Shown here one piece after another: positions 1-6,130 of a DNA stretch of 7,404 nt (its first letter is position 1; every line of letters starts with the position of its first letter). The DNA is from Weeksellaceae bacterium (lineage in GTDB: Bacteria; Bacteroidota; Bacteroidia; Flavobacteriales; Weeksellaceae). The translations under genes were made by a program, and so were the position numbers. The stretch spans positions 1 to 7,404 of the forward strand of contig JAQVKJ010000060.1 of NCBI GenBank assembly GCA_028694715.1. Direction: 5' to 3'. The notes under the pieces were generated by a model. It was not told the DNA's origin. It saw nothing but the letters and a program-made list of their open reading frames with translations, and did no database searches.

Positions 1-15
1 ATTGGAATAAATTTT

Positions 16-408
16 TTACAATTTTTCAGCAAAAGCAATAATGTGCCCGTCCGGATCAGCAAAATAGCAAACTTTGTCGCCCCAGTCGCGGTCTTCTGGC
101 GGACTGATTAGCTTGGCACCGGTTTGTTTTGCATTTTCAAATTCAATCTCTAAATCTTTGACAACCAAATAGAGTTCGCATCTCGGAATTCCGTTTCCGG
201 TTTGTGGATGAGGTATTTTGTCAGAAAGGATTTTAGCGATGCCACTGTTGGGCATCAAACCTAATTTACAGGTTTGGGATAATTCAAATTCGGTCATGCC
301 CGGTACATTCAGCACGGGATTCTTCCGAAGTAGTTTTGTATAAAAAGCGGTGCTCCTCTGCTGGTCTTCCACATAAAGAATGATTTCAGAAATCAAGATT
401 CTGTTCAT
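16..408 (-). CDS. VOC (glyoxalase/bleomycin-resistance fold) family protein
   Basis: Small cytosolic protein of 130 residues with the vicinal oxygen chelate fold. The N-terminal half opens with a strand and helix typical of the family (ILYVEDQQRSTAFYTKLL, residues 10-27). The C-terminal module ends with RDWGDKVCYFADPDGHIIAF (107-126), where the aromatic/DPDG turn is a family hallmark. E128 sits where the last metal ligand usually lies. The usual early His ligand is not obvious on the first strand, where E8 occurs instead, so metal binding and catalysis are uncertain. An in-frame upstream ATG would add 16 residues (MVGCFLIILKY...), but the family alignment begins at MNRIL, so I chose that start. 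It lies 67 nt downstream of the methyltransferase stop, with no separate promoter visible, so co-transcription is likely. Substrate is unknown; candidates include a glyoxalase-like lyase or a bleomycin-type binding protein. Confidence 0.85.
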   Translation of the reverse strand: MNRILISEIILYVEDQQRSTAFYTKLLRKNPVLNVPGMTEFELSQTCKLGLMPNSGIAKILSDKIPHPQTGNGIPRCELYLVVKDLEIEFENAKQTGAKLISPPEDRDWGDKVCYFADPDGHIIAFAEKL

Positions 409-475
409 TGAGTTTAAATTTATATACTTTAAAATTATCAAAAAACAACCAACCAAAAAATTATCCTATTAATTT

Positions 476-1327
476 TCAGTCGATTCTCTTAAAAACGACA
501 ATGTCCTGAAATTCATTTGATTTGTTCCCGCTTTTCCAGAATCCATCAACGATTTTTACAATGCCCAAATTTTCAGCTTCGAGCATTTTCCTGAGTTTGA
601 GTTTGTTTATGGCAACATTTCCGGCTTTGACCTCATCGCTCATCAGTTTGTAGCCGTTTTTGTTCACCCTGAAACTATATTCTCCGTTATCAATGATTTG
701 TTTTTCATCGTTTTCATCATAAAGAAAAAAGGTTGAAAAAGCCAAGCCGTCTTTTTTCAGTACACGACTGATTTCTTTAAAGTAATTTTGAATTTCCTCT
801 ATCTGCATATGTGTGAAAAGCGAGAATGAGAATATTTTGTCAAAGCTTTCTGCTTTATAAGGAAAAACAAAATTCTCAGCTTTTTGTTTTGATGAATTAT
901 ACAAATCGTTGTAAAGCGGAACATATTTGAATTTGAAATTACTAAAATCCCTTGCCAATCTTGAATTGCACCAGTCAACGCCCAATTTGACTACATCAAA
1001 TCCGTCATAACTTCCTTGGGAATTCAGAAAAGAAGTTAGTGCGATGGCGGTTCTGCCGATGCCACTTCCAATGTCAAGTAATGCATCGTTTGGACGAAGA
1101 TCAATGTTGTCAATCAATGTTTGTAACTGCAATTTACCTTGTTGGATAAATTTCTCGGAATTGGCCGGATAACCGGTATAAATCAAACCTTTGGGTGGAA
1201 CATATTTGTGCCTTCCACCACTGATTGAGTCAAAAATATCAACCGGTAAAAAATAGAGCCGTCTAATCAAAAATCTTTGTTTAGCGGACAATCCGTACCA
1301 GATTTTTCTAAATTTAACTTTGTTCAT
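476..1327 (-). CDS. Class I SAM-dependent methyltransferase, substrate unknown
   Basis: Predicted soluble 283-residue methyltransferase. The SAM-binding motif I is LLDIGSGIGRTAIAL (residues 83-97). The motif II region is YDGFDVVKLGVDWC (107-120), with acidic D111 as the likely ribose-binding residue. SFDKIFSFSLFTHM (161-174) and ISRVLKKDGLAFSTFF (186-201) match the motif IV and post-IV segments of Methyltransf_11/25-type enzymes. The GFDV...DWCN, FPY...SFD and FTHM pattern resembles methyltransferases often found in polysaccharide or cell-surface glycan clusters, but no glycan genes are visible here, so the substrate is left open. The basic, aromatic N-terminus (1-45) is variable and may guide substrate recognition. 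ATG at 1327 is the natural start, with a TATATTTG element about 42 nt upstream. It is probably co-transcribed with the downstream VOC gene. Confidence 0.87.
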   Translation of the reverse strand: MNKVKFRKIWYGLSAKQRFLIRRLYFLPVDIFDSISGGRHKYVPPKGLIYTGYPANSEKFIQQGKLQLQTLIDNIDLRPNDALLDIGSGIGRTAIALTSFLNSQGSYDGFDVVKLGVDWCNSRLARDFSNFKFKYVPLYNDLYNSSKQKAENFVFPYKAESFDKIFSFSLFTHMQIEEIQNYFKEISRVLKKDGLAFSTFFLYDENDEKQIIDNGEYSFRVNKNGYKLMSDEVKAGNVAINKLKLRKMLEAENLGIVKIVDGFWKSGNKSNEFQDIVVFKRID

Positions 1328-1368
1328 TTTCTTTACTGAATAATTGTAATTAGCTGTTTGCGAAGTCC

Positions 1369-1376
1369 CAAATATA
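1369..1376 (-). promoter_or_regulatory. Putative -7 element upstream of the methyltransferase gene
   Basis: Read on the minus strand this is TATATTTG, a full match to the Bacteroidota -7 consensus TAnnTTTG. It lies 41 nt upstream of the methyltransferase ATG, which would give a leader of about 35 nt. No clear TTTG-like -33 partner is present at the expected distance, so this rests on the -7 box and its position alone. Confidence 0.4.
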
Positions 1377-1415
1377 CAAAACCAGTCTTATAATAAAAGC
1401 CAGAATTTAGCCAAC

Positions 1416-1448
1416 AAAAAAAGCAAAATTCATACAGAATTTTGCTTT
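1416..1448 (-). terminator. Intrinsic terminator of the cold shock gene
   Basis: Perfect 12-bp inverted repeat: arms 1420-1431 and 1437-1448 with a 5-nt loop. On the minus strand the hairpin runs straight into a 7-nt U tract (plus-strand A run 1416-1422). It starts 24 nt after the cold shock stop codon. The stem is A/T-rich with only a few G-C pairs, but the geometry is that of a Rho-independent terminator. There is no T tract on the plus-strand side, so it is unidirectional and separates csp from the methyltransferase unit. Confidence 0.85.
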
Positions 1449-1472
1449 AGCATTTTAAATGATTCTGTTGTT

Positions 1473-1664
1473 TTATGCCACTTTCACATTTACTGCATTG
1501 AGTCCTTTTTTTCCTTGTGCTTCTTCATATACGACACTGTCACCCTCGCGAATTTCATTCAACAGTCCGCTGATGTGTACAAAAATGTCCTGACCTCCGT
1601 CGTTGGGGGTGATGAATCCAAAACCTTTAGATTCATTGAAGAATTTTACTTTTCCTTCTTTCAT
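1473..1664 (-). CDS. Cold shock domain protein (CspA family)
   Basis: A 63-residue single-domain OB-fold protein that binds single-stranded RNA and DNA and acts as an RNA chaperone. RNP1 is KGFGFI (residues 13-18) and RNP2 is DIFVH (26-30). The start [11 protein letters not shown] and the end GLNAVNVKV are typical of the family, and the length is close to that of CspA proteins (about 65-70). The reading frame is open 14 codons upstream (MLARSQ...), but homologues begin at MKEG, and the upstream segment would be unrelated leader sequence. The gene stands alone between its own promoter (around 1781-1808) and its own terminator (1416-1448). The leader of about 110 nt fits post-transcriptional temperature control, as known for cspA genes, though no E. 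coli-style cold box was recognised. Whether it is truly cold-induced cannot be told from sequence. Confidence 0.95.
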   Translation of the reverse strand: MKEGKVKFFNESKGFGFITPNDGGQDIFVHISGLLNEIREGDSVVYEEAQGKKGLNAVNVKVA

Positions 1665-1780
1665 TGTTAAAAAATTTATAAAAATACTTTGGCTTCTGGC
1701 AAGCAAATTCTGAACATTAAATTTTTGTGAATTGACTGAACAGGAAAAGCAAAGGCAGATGCCCGAATTAATTTGAGTTG

Positions 1781-1808
1781 CAAATTTAGGTCATTTATTT
1801 TGAACAAA
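1781..1808 (-). promoter_or_regulatory. Putative promoter of the cold shock gene
   Basis: On the minus strand a TAAATTTG box (plus 1781-1788) matches the Bacteroidota -7 consensus TAnnTTTG. A TTTG (plus 1805-1808) lies 16 nt upstream, slightly closer than the usual 19-21 nt. It sits between the stop of the DinB-like gene (1845) and the csp start (1664), implying a transcript with a leader of roughly 110 nt. Confidence 0.5.
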
Positions 1809-1844
1809 CATCATTCCGAGTCATTTAACATGGAGTTTAATTGT

Positions 1845-2306
1845 TTAATATTTGTCCATGATTTTGTAAAAAATATAATCTGTGCGCAGAGGTTCGGCGA
1901 TTCCAGACTGACGAAACAGCAGTGCCAGCTGACCTCTGTGGTAGGTGCCGTGGTTGGATAGGTGGTAAAAAATATCGCCCAACGATACTGTTGAAATACC
2001 GCCTTTCGAATTTTTGAATGAAATCTTCTCACTCAGTTCTCTTGTGGACAATATTTCATAAGTGATTCTATGGTTTTGTTCATTGATTTCAAGCAAATCC
2101 TCTGGTGGATGTATGATCCAGCGGTCATTGTCGGCTTTGCCCGTACATCGGTTGTTCCAAAAAATGTGTGAATTGAGCAAATGGCTCATCAGTTCTTCCA
2201 CTCTTTTGGGAAATTCACCAACTTTGGGCGCTATGACTTTGATGAGCTCGGTGTTGCACCAATCGTTGTACTCAAAAAAATCCAGCAATCTTTCTTTGGC
2301 ATTCAT
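1845..2306 (-). CDS. DinB-family (DinB/YfiT-like four-helix bundle) protein
   Basis: A 153-residue soluble protein of the DinB/YfiT-like putative metalloenzyme family. The likely metal triad is H42 in EELMSHLLNSHIFW (residues 37-50), and H119 and H123 in LSNHGTYHRGQLALLF (116-131). The HxxxHRGQ signature is the strongest evidence. The C-terminal IAEPLRTDYIFY (136-147) matches the usual closing helix motif. Members of this fold act as thiol-dependent transferases (bacillithiol, mycothiol or glutathione) or have unknown roles; no substrate can be assigned here. The frame extends upstream only to a TTG at 2336, which would overlap a promoter-like box, so ATG 2306 (MNAKERLLDFF) is preferred. The gene is transcribed divergently from rpsF and is followed by the independently promoted cold shock gene. 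Confidence 0.88.
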   Translation of the reverse strand: MNAKERLLDFFEYNDWCNTELIKVIAPKVGEFPKRVEELMSHLLNSHIFWNNRCTGKADNDRWIIHPPEDLLEINEQNHRITYEILSTRELSEKISFKNSKGGISTVSLGDIFYHLSNHGTYHRGQLALLFRQSGIAEPLRTDYIFYKIMDKY

Positions 2307-2333
2307 GAAATTCAGATATTTGTTTGTAATCCC

Positions 2334-2341
2334 CAAAAGTA
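2334..2341 (-). promoter_or_regulatory. Putative -7 element of the DinB-like gene
   Basis: Minus-strand TACTTTTG fits TAnnTTTG and lies 27 nt upstream of the preferred ATG at 2306, giving a leader of about 20 nt. No good -33 box is seen at the expected spacing. If real, it rules out translation from the TTG at 2336. Confidence 0.35.
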
Positions 2342-2453
2342 AATAAAATCAACGAGTTTTTGTGTTTGAATTTAATTCTAAGGTTTTATATATTTTTATT
2401 GAAATAAAAAAACAACCTACTCAATTTATTCGGATTATTAAATTCAAATCCTG

Positions 2454-2485
2454 TTTGGTCAAATCGTAAATTAACACTAAATTTG
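2454..2485 (+). promoter_or_regulatory. Promoter of the rpsF-rpsR-rplI operon
   Basis: TTTG (2454-2457) and TAAATTTG (2478-2485) are separated by 20 nt. This matches both boxes and the spacing of the Bacteroidota primary-sigma promoter (TTTG, 19-21 nt, TAnnTTTG). Transcription would start near 2490, leaving a leader of only about 20 nt before the rpsF ATG. That is too short for a structured S6:S18 autoregulatory leader. Confidence 0.7.
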
Positions 2486-2509
2486 CAACCCAAATTAAAA
2501 ATTAATTAA

Positions 2510-2860
2510 ATGACTCATTACGAAACTGTTTTCATTTTAACTCCCGTTCTGTCTGATACTCAGGTGGAGGAAGCAGTTAAAAAAGTAAACGATTTCCTTT
2601 CTGAAGCGAAAGCCGAAATCGTAGCGCAGGAGGATTGGGGCCTGAAAAAATTGGCCTACTCAATCCAGAACAAAAGAAATGGATTTTACCATTTGATTGA
2701 ATTCAAAACCGATAACCATGACTTGGTTTCTGCTTTGGAGCTGATGTACAAGAGAGATGAACGAATCATCCGTTATTTGACCGTCAAACTGGATAAACAC
2801 GGTATTGATTGGGCTGAAAAGAGAAGACAAAAGATTAAAACAGAAACCGTTAAAGCTTAA
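2510..2860 (+). CDS. rpsF: 30S ribosomal protein bS6
   Basis: A 116-residue platform protein of the small ribosomal subunit that binds 16S rRNA as a heterodimer with bS18. Conserved signatures are the N-terminal strand [12 protein letters not shown] (residues 4-15), [20 protein letters not shown] (41-60) and the C-terminal strand [12 protein letters not shown] (82-93). Beyond residue 95 there is a short basic tail ([16 protein letters not shown]), within the normal range for Bacteroidota bS6. The start is set by the family N-terminus and follows an A/T-rich leader without a Shine-Dalgarno sequence. It is the first gene of a three-gene operon, 10 nt upstream of rpsR, with a well-formed promoter. 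In the Flavobacterium johnsoniae ribosome, bS6, bS18 and bS21 are known to help sequester the anti-Shine-Dalgarno end of 16S rRNA; a similar role here is inference. Confidence 0.98.
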   Translation: MTHYETVFILTPVLSDTQVEEAVKKVNDFLSEAKAEIVAQEDWGLKKLAYSIQNKRNGFYHLIEFKTDNHDLVSALELMYKRDERIIRYLTVKLDKHGIDWAEKRRQKIKTETVKA

Positions 2861-2870
2861 AACAGAAATT

Positions 2871-3173
2871 ATGGCAATCGATGATTTAGCAAAAAAAGCT
2901 GCAGAAGGAGGCGAAAGCGAAATCCGCTATTTGTCTCAACTCGATATTGATACACAAGCCACAAAGAAATTTTGCCGTTTCAAAAAATACGGTATCAAAT
3001 ATGTGGATTACAAAGACCCTGACTTCCTGTTGCAGTTTGTGAACGAACAGGGAAAAATTCTTCCCAGAAGATATACCGGAACTTCATTGAAATACCAAAG
3101 AAAGGTTGCGACCGCCATCAAACGAGCACGCCACATGGCATTGATGCCGTTCATTGGAGACCAGATTAAATAA
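2871..3173 (+). CDS. rpsR: 30S ribosomal protein bS18
   Basis: A 100-residue small-subunit protein, partner of bS6 on the 30S platform. The conserved core includes [20 protein letters not shown] (residues 32-51), [20 protein letters not shown] (63-82) and the C-terminal [10 protein letters not shown] (85-94). The ILPRR-TG-S segment is diagnostic. The first 20-30 residues are a Bacteroidota-style N-terminal extension ([20 protein letters not shown]), longer than in E. coli S18. The same frame is open for 22 codons upstream, inside rpsF, but the ATG at 2871 matches the known family start and lies 10 nt after the rpsF stop. No Shine-Dalgarno sequence is present. The tight spacing suggests coupled translation with rpsF, in keeping with the 1:1 heterodimer. 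Confidence 0.98.
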   Translation: MAIDDLAKKAAEGGESEIRYLSQLDIDTQATKKFCRFKKYGIKYVDYKDPDFLLQFVNEQGKILPRRYTGTSLKYQRKVATAIKRARHMALMPFIGDQIK

Positions 3174-3196
3174 TTTTAAACCTAAAATACAGTAAA

Positions 3197-3886
3197 ATGG
3201 ATGTGATTTTAAAACAAGATGTGGAAAATTTAGGTTTCGAATTCGAAGTTGTATCGGTCAAACCGGGGTACGCCCGAAATTTTCTGATTCCACAGGGAAA
3301 AGCAGTGATTGCAACCCCCAAACAGAGAGAAGAATTGAACAAAACTTTGGAAGCACGAAAAGCCGAAGAAGATAAACTGATAGCCGACGCCAAAGAAAAG
3401 TCAGCCAAACTGGAAGGATTAGAGGTGAAAATCGAAGCCAAAGTAGGTGCCGGAACCAAACTTTTTGGCTCTGTGAACAACGCTGATTTGGCCAAAGCAT
3501 TGAACAATGCAGGCATTGAGATTGAAAGAAAACACATTAGAATTGCAGGAAATACCATTAAAAGATTGGGCAAAAGCACTGCAAGAATTCGTTTTCATAG
3601 AGATGTTGAAGTAGAGTTTGAATTCGAGGTAATACCGGATCAGGATTCCATCAGAAGAGCTGAAGCTGCTGCAAAAGCAAAAGCTGAGGTTGCGAGAATG
3701 GACGCTGAAAGAGCTGCGGCTGCCGAGAAATCCGAAGAATCAAGTTTTAAATACGACAATCCCCTGCTGGCGGGACAGCCCAAAAGTGAAGCCAGTGTTG
3801 AGGCTGAGACAGAAACAGAAGTCAATGCTGAAGTTGAATCTGCTGACACTCAACCTTCTGAAGGTGAGGCTTCTGAAGAAGCATAA
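3197..3886 (+). CDS. rplI: 50S ribosomal protein bL9 with acidic C-terminal extension
   Basis: Large-subunit protein that binds 23S rRNA near the base of the L1 stalk and influences reading-frame fidelity. The N-domain is canonical: MDVILKQDVENLGFEFEVVS (residues 1-20) followed by VKPGYARNFLIPQGKAVIAT (21-40). A long connecting helix spans about 41-75. The C-domain contains KLFGSVNNADLAKAL (88-102) and ends near VEFEFEVIPD (139-148). bL9 is normally about 150 residues; this one has 229. The extra 81 residues comprise a charged Ala-rich helix (about 152-180), a short KYDNPLLAGQ patch (185-194) and a strongly acidic end with 12 Glu/Asp and no Lys/Arg in 197-229. The frame continues cleanly to a TAA followed 17 nt later by a strong terminator, so the tail looks genuine. 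It is the last gene of the operon, 23 nt after rpsR, without a Shine-Dalgarno sequence. Confidence 0.97.
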   Translation: MDVILKQDVENLGFEFEVVSVKPGYARNFLIPQGKAVIATPKQREELNKTLEARKAEEDKLIADAKEKSAKLEGLEVKIEAKVGAGTKLFGSVNNADLAKALNNAGIEIERKHIRIAGNTIKRLGKSTARIRFHRDVEVEFEFEVIPDQDSIRRAEAAAKAKAEVARMDAERAAAAEKSEESSFKYDNPLLAGQPKSEASVEAETETEVNAEVESADTQPSEGEASEEA

Positions 3887-3903
3887 AATAATTTTATATA
3901 GAG

Positions 3904-3932
3904 AAAACCACTCCATCGAGTGGTTTTTTTTT
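3904..3932 (+). terminator. Intrinsic terminator of the rpsF-rpsR-rplI operon
   Basis: Perfect 10-bp stem (3904-3913 with 3918-3927), 4-nt loop CATC, and a 9-nt T run (3924-3932) beginning inside the 3' arm. It lies 17 nt after the rplI stop. The matching A's at the 5' side give only a 4-nt U run on the minus strand, so activity toward the convergent clpS transcript would be weak at best. Confidence 0.95.
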
Positions 3933-4150
3933 ATTAATGTTTTTGTTGCCCACAACATACTTGCGATGAATAGATTTTATTTTATTCTTTTTGTAGTACT
4001 TAATGTTGTATTCAATTCGGATGGAACACCGAAGATTTTATTGGGTGTTCAGGAACAATTGGGCAATGAATGAAAATTGAATGCCATTGACTCAGAGAGT
4101 TTCTTTTGGGTTCATTCTCACAGAGGGGATGTAGATTTTAGCTTATAAGT
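3933..4150. other. Convergent intergenic spacer, no supported gene
   Basis: A 218-bp gap between the rplI terminator and the stop of clpS. It contains one 35-codon plus-strand ORF (ATG 3966 to stop 4073) with a hydrophobic start (MNRFYFILFVVLNVVF), but no promoter, recognised domain or family resemblance. It could be a decayed fragment or chance. No convincing terminator for clpS was found here. Confidence 0.6.
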
Positions 4151-4483
4151 TTAAACAATTTCTGCACTCAATCCTCGGTCGAGCAGTGCAGTACACATGG
4201 GTTCGAGAAAATAGAAGCTTCCGGATTTCACATCGCATTTGCCCTTGAAATGCACCAGCCAAGTGCATTGTTCGGCCTGAATGGGGGTGTGGTGGCAGAT
4301 TGCAATCAGTGATTCAATCACAAAATCAAAAGTATTGACATCATCGTTGTGCAGAACAAGTACCCGTTTTTCACCCTCATCTGTCAGTACACCTACCTTG
4401 GAATCGTCTTGCCATTGCGGCTTTGTGTGAAACTTTGTATTCAATTTTGAAATGCTTTTGTTTTGTACTTCATTGCAATCCAT
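4151..4483 (-). CDS. clpS: ATP-dependent Clp protease adaptor ClpS
   Basis: A 110-residue adaptor that delivers proteins with N-degrons to the Clp AAA+ unfoldase. The core begins at VLVLHNDDVNTFDFVIESL (residues 41-59). N46, D47 and D48 correspond to the residues that contact the substrate alpha-amino group in E. coli ClpS, and H78 in WLVHFKGKC (75-83) corresponds to the conserved pocket histidine. HTPIQAEQC (65-73) and the end LLDRGLSAEIV (100-110) are typical of Bacteroidota ClpS. The N-terminal 35 residues are variable, as expected. ATG 4483 lies inside the 3' end of prmA, a 43-nt overlap in another frame. An alternative TTG at 4444 would form a TTGA stop-start junction with the prmA stop and give a 97-residue protein nearer the family norm. 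Both keep the whole core. Transcription is with prmA and probably tpiA. Confidence 0.94.
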   Translation of the reverse strand: MDCNEVQNKSISKLNTKFHTKPQWQDDSKVGVLTDEGEKRVLVLHNDDVNTFDFVIESLIAICHHTPIQAEQCTWLVHFKGKCDVKSGSFYFLEPMCTALLDRGLSAEIV

Positions 4484-5283
4484 TCATCTTCCTGTTTTCG
4501 TGAGGCCAATTCAAGCCCCAAGTCTGTACAAAGCGTGTTGATGTCATCAAAATCAAACTCCATCAAACCGCTAAGTATCAACTCTCCATTTGCAAAGTTA
4601 AGGCATTTTATATATTCTGGTATATCAGCCATCAATATGTTTTTGTTAATATTGGCCAGAATGATGTCATATTTGTGTCTGCCCAACAAGGAAGCATCGC
4701 CCAGTTTTACGACAATTTCCACCTGATTCCGTTTTGCGTTTTCTAAAGAGTTTTCAGTAGCCCAATTGTCTATGTCAATGCCTTCCACGGTGGTTGCACC
4801 TCTCTTTTTGGCGAGAATGCCCAGTACCGAAGTTCCACACCCCATATCGAGAACGGATTTTCCACTCACGACGGTTTCGAGTACATATTCAAGCATCATC
4901 CGGGTGGTCTGGTGGTGTCCGGTGCCGAAAGACATTTTTGGCTGAATTACAATTTCATATTCAATTTCAGGTCTGGGTTCATGAAATTCCGCTCTGATAT
5001 AACATTGATTGTCAATCAATATGGGTTTGAATCCGGATTCCCAAACTGCATTCCAGTTTTGTTGCTTAATTTCATTTATTTCATAACTGATTTGAGCACC
5101 GTGAATTCCTTCTAACTGTGTTTTAACGAATTCCTCATCCTCAAAACCGGTTTTTACATAGGCATTCAGCCCTTCATCTGTTTCTTCAAAACTTTCAAAA
5201 TCAGATTCTGAGAGCTTGGCAAGCAGAATCTCTGTCCAAGGTGAATTCGGATGAATGGTAAATTTGTACTCGATGTAATTCAT
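4441..5283 (-). CDS. prmA: Ribosomal protein L11 methyltransferase PrmA
   Basis: SAM-dependent enzyme that trimethylates lysines and the N-terminus of ribosomal protein uL11 in the cytosol. It is 280 residues, a normal length for Bacteroidota. The N-terminal substrate-recognition domain (about 1-70) is followed by a linker and the catalytic domain. The diagnostic MSFGTGHHQTTRMMLEYVL spans 117-135, motif I is SVLDMGCGTSVLGILAKKRG (143-162), the acidic motif II is VEGIDIDNWA (166-175), motif IV is DIILANINKNIL (206-217), and LILSGL is at 235-240. The frame is open 48 codons upstream, but that stretch is the antisense-like continuation into tpiA. MNYIEYKF matches the family start and lies 31 nt after the tpiA stop. 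Its 3' end overlaps clpS. Co-transcription with tpiA and clpS is inferred from the spacing. Confidence 0.96.
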   Translation of the reverse strand: MNYIEYKFTIHPNSPWTEILLAKLSESDFESFEETDEGLNAYVKTGFEDEEFVKTQLEGIHGAQISYEINEIKQQNWNAVWESGFKPILIDNQCYIRAEFHEPRPEIEYEIVIQPKMSFGTGHHQTTRMMLEYVLETVVSGKSVLDMGCGTSVLGILAKKRGATTVEGIDIDNWATENSLENAKRNQVEIVVKLGDASLLGRHKYDIILANINKNILMADIPEYIKCLNFANGELILSGLMEFDFDDINTLCTDLGLELASRKQEDEWIAMKYKTKAFQN

Positions 5284-5314
5284 TTCCAAATGTGCAACAA
5301 AAGTCTGTTGTTTA

Positions 5315-6076
5315 TTATTTTCTTGCCGATATAATGGCAGTGAATTCATCAAAATCCAGAGATGCACCTCCAACCAATGCGCCGTCCACATCGAACTGGT
5401 CAAACAAGTCGCTGGCATTGCCCGCATTTACACTTCCTCCGTACAGTATGGTGGTGTTGTGCGCCACCTGCAGACCGTGCTGTTCGCCAATGATTTTTCT
5501 AATAAAGGAATGCATTTCTTGCACCTGATCTGGTGCTGCGTTCTTTCCGGTACCGATGGCCCAAACAGGTTCGTAAGCCACAATCAGATTTTGTTTCAGA
5601 TTCTCTGAAGACTGTCTCTCCAAGGCAACGCTTACCATTTCTCTGACCACATCAAAATGTTTACCTGACTCTCTGTCTTCCAGCTTTTCACCCACACACA
5701 ATATCGGACTCATCTGGTTTTCGTACAGATGGGTGATTTTTTTGCCAATGTATTTATTGACTTCGTGGTGATAGGCCCTGCGCTCAGAATGACCTACAAT
5801 ACTGGTTTTTGTCCCCACTGACAGCAGCTGTTCTGCAGAAACATCACCCGTATAGGCACCATTGGGCATGGCAGACACATTTTGTGAAACAATGGTGATG
5901 GAACTGTTTCTCAAATCTTTGTTCATTTGTTCCAAATAAAGATGGCTTGGTGCTATGAAAACTTCTGCTACTGGTTTGTGTATTTTTACCCAAGTGTTCA
6001 ACCTCAGGGCAAGTTCCTTTGCTTGCGGCAGTGTCAGGTTCATCTTCCAATTGGCGGCGACAATTTTCCTTCTCAT
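5315..6076 (-). CDS. tpiA: Triose-phosphate isomerase
   Basis: Glycolytic and gluconeogenic enzyme interconverting dihydroxyacetone phosphate and glyceraldehyde 3-phosphate. It is 253 residues, the standard length for a complete TIM barrel. Catalytic residues are in place: N9 and K11 in AANWKMN (7-13), H96 in VGHSERR (94-100) and E169 in VAYEPVWAIGTG (166-177), which also forms the flexible lid loop. Phosphate-binding glycines occur in LYGGSV (211-216) and LVGGASL (234-240). The start MRRKIVAANWK is fixed by the family N-terminus and lacks a Shine-Dalgarno sequence. A 110-bp A/T-rich gap upstream with a near-consensus promoter suggests some independent expression, while prmA and clpS follow closely downstream. 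Confidence 0.98.
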   Translation of the reverse strand: MRRKIVAANWKMNLTLPQAKELALRLNTWVKIHKPVAEVFIAPSHLYLEQMNKDLRNSSITIVSQNVSAMPNGAYTGDVSAEQLLSVGTKTSIVGHSERRAYHHEVNKYIGKKITHLYENQMSPILCVGEKLEDRESGKHFDVVREMVSVALERQSSENLKQNLIVAYEPVWAIGTGKNAAPDQVQEMHSFIRKIIGEQHGLQVAHNTTILYGGSVNAGNASDLFDQFDVDGALVGGASLDFDEFTAIISARK

Positions 6077-6130
6077 ATGTTGTAATTTTTATATTTTCAA
6101 CTATTTTTAATTATGCATTATAAATTTAAC

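Noticed and set aside
2486..2509. Possible S6:S18-binding autoregulatory leader before rpsF, as known in other phyla.
   Set aside because: The predicted leader is only about 20 nt, contains no CCG and cannot form the required stem.
2805..2870. Upstream in-frame extension of rpsR beginning inside rpsF.
   Set aside because: The 22 extra codons are the rpsF coding sequence read in another frame; MAIDDL at 2871 matches known bS18 starts.
3640..3849. Antisense open frame opposite the rplI tail, Ser/Ala-rich and signal-peptide-like.
   Set aside because: It is a by-product of the repetitive GAA/GCT codons of the acidic tail, with no promoter or start context.
3945..3958. Short inverted repeat TGTTG/CAACA in the spacer after the rplI terminator.
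   Set aside because: A 5-bp stem without a U tract is too weak to be called a terminator or operator.
3966..4073. A 35-codon ORF with a hydrophobic N-terminus in the rplI-clpS spacer.
   Set aside because: It sits directly after a strong terminator, has no promoter-like box, and shows no domain; ORFs of this size arise by chance in A/T-rich DNA.
5284..5427. N-terminal extension of prmA by 48 codons in the open frame.
   Set aside because: The stretch overlaps the 3' end of tpiA, matches nothing in the PrmA family, and a family-typical ATG exists at 5283.
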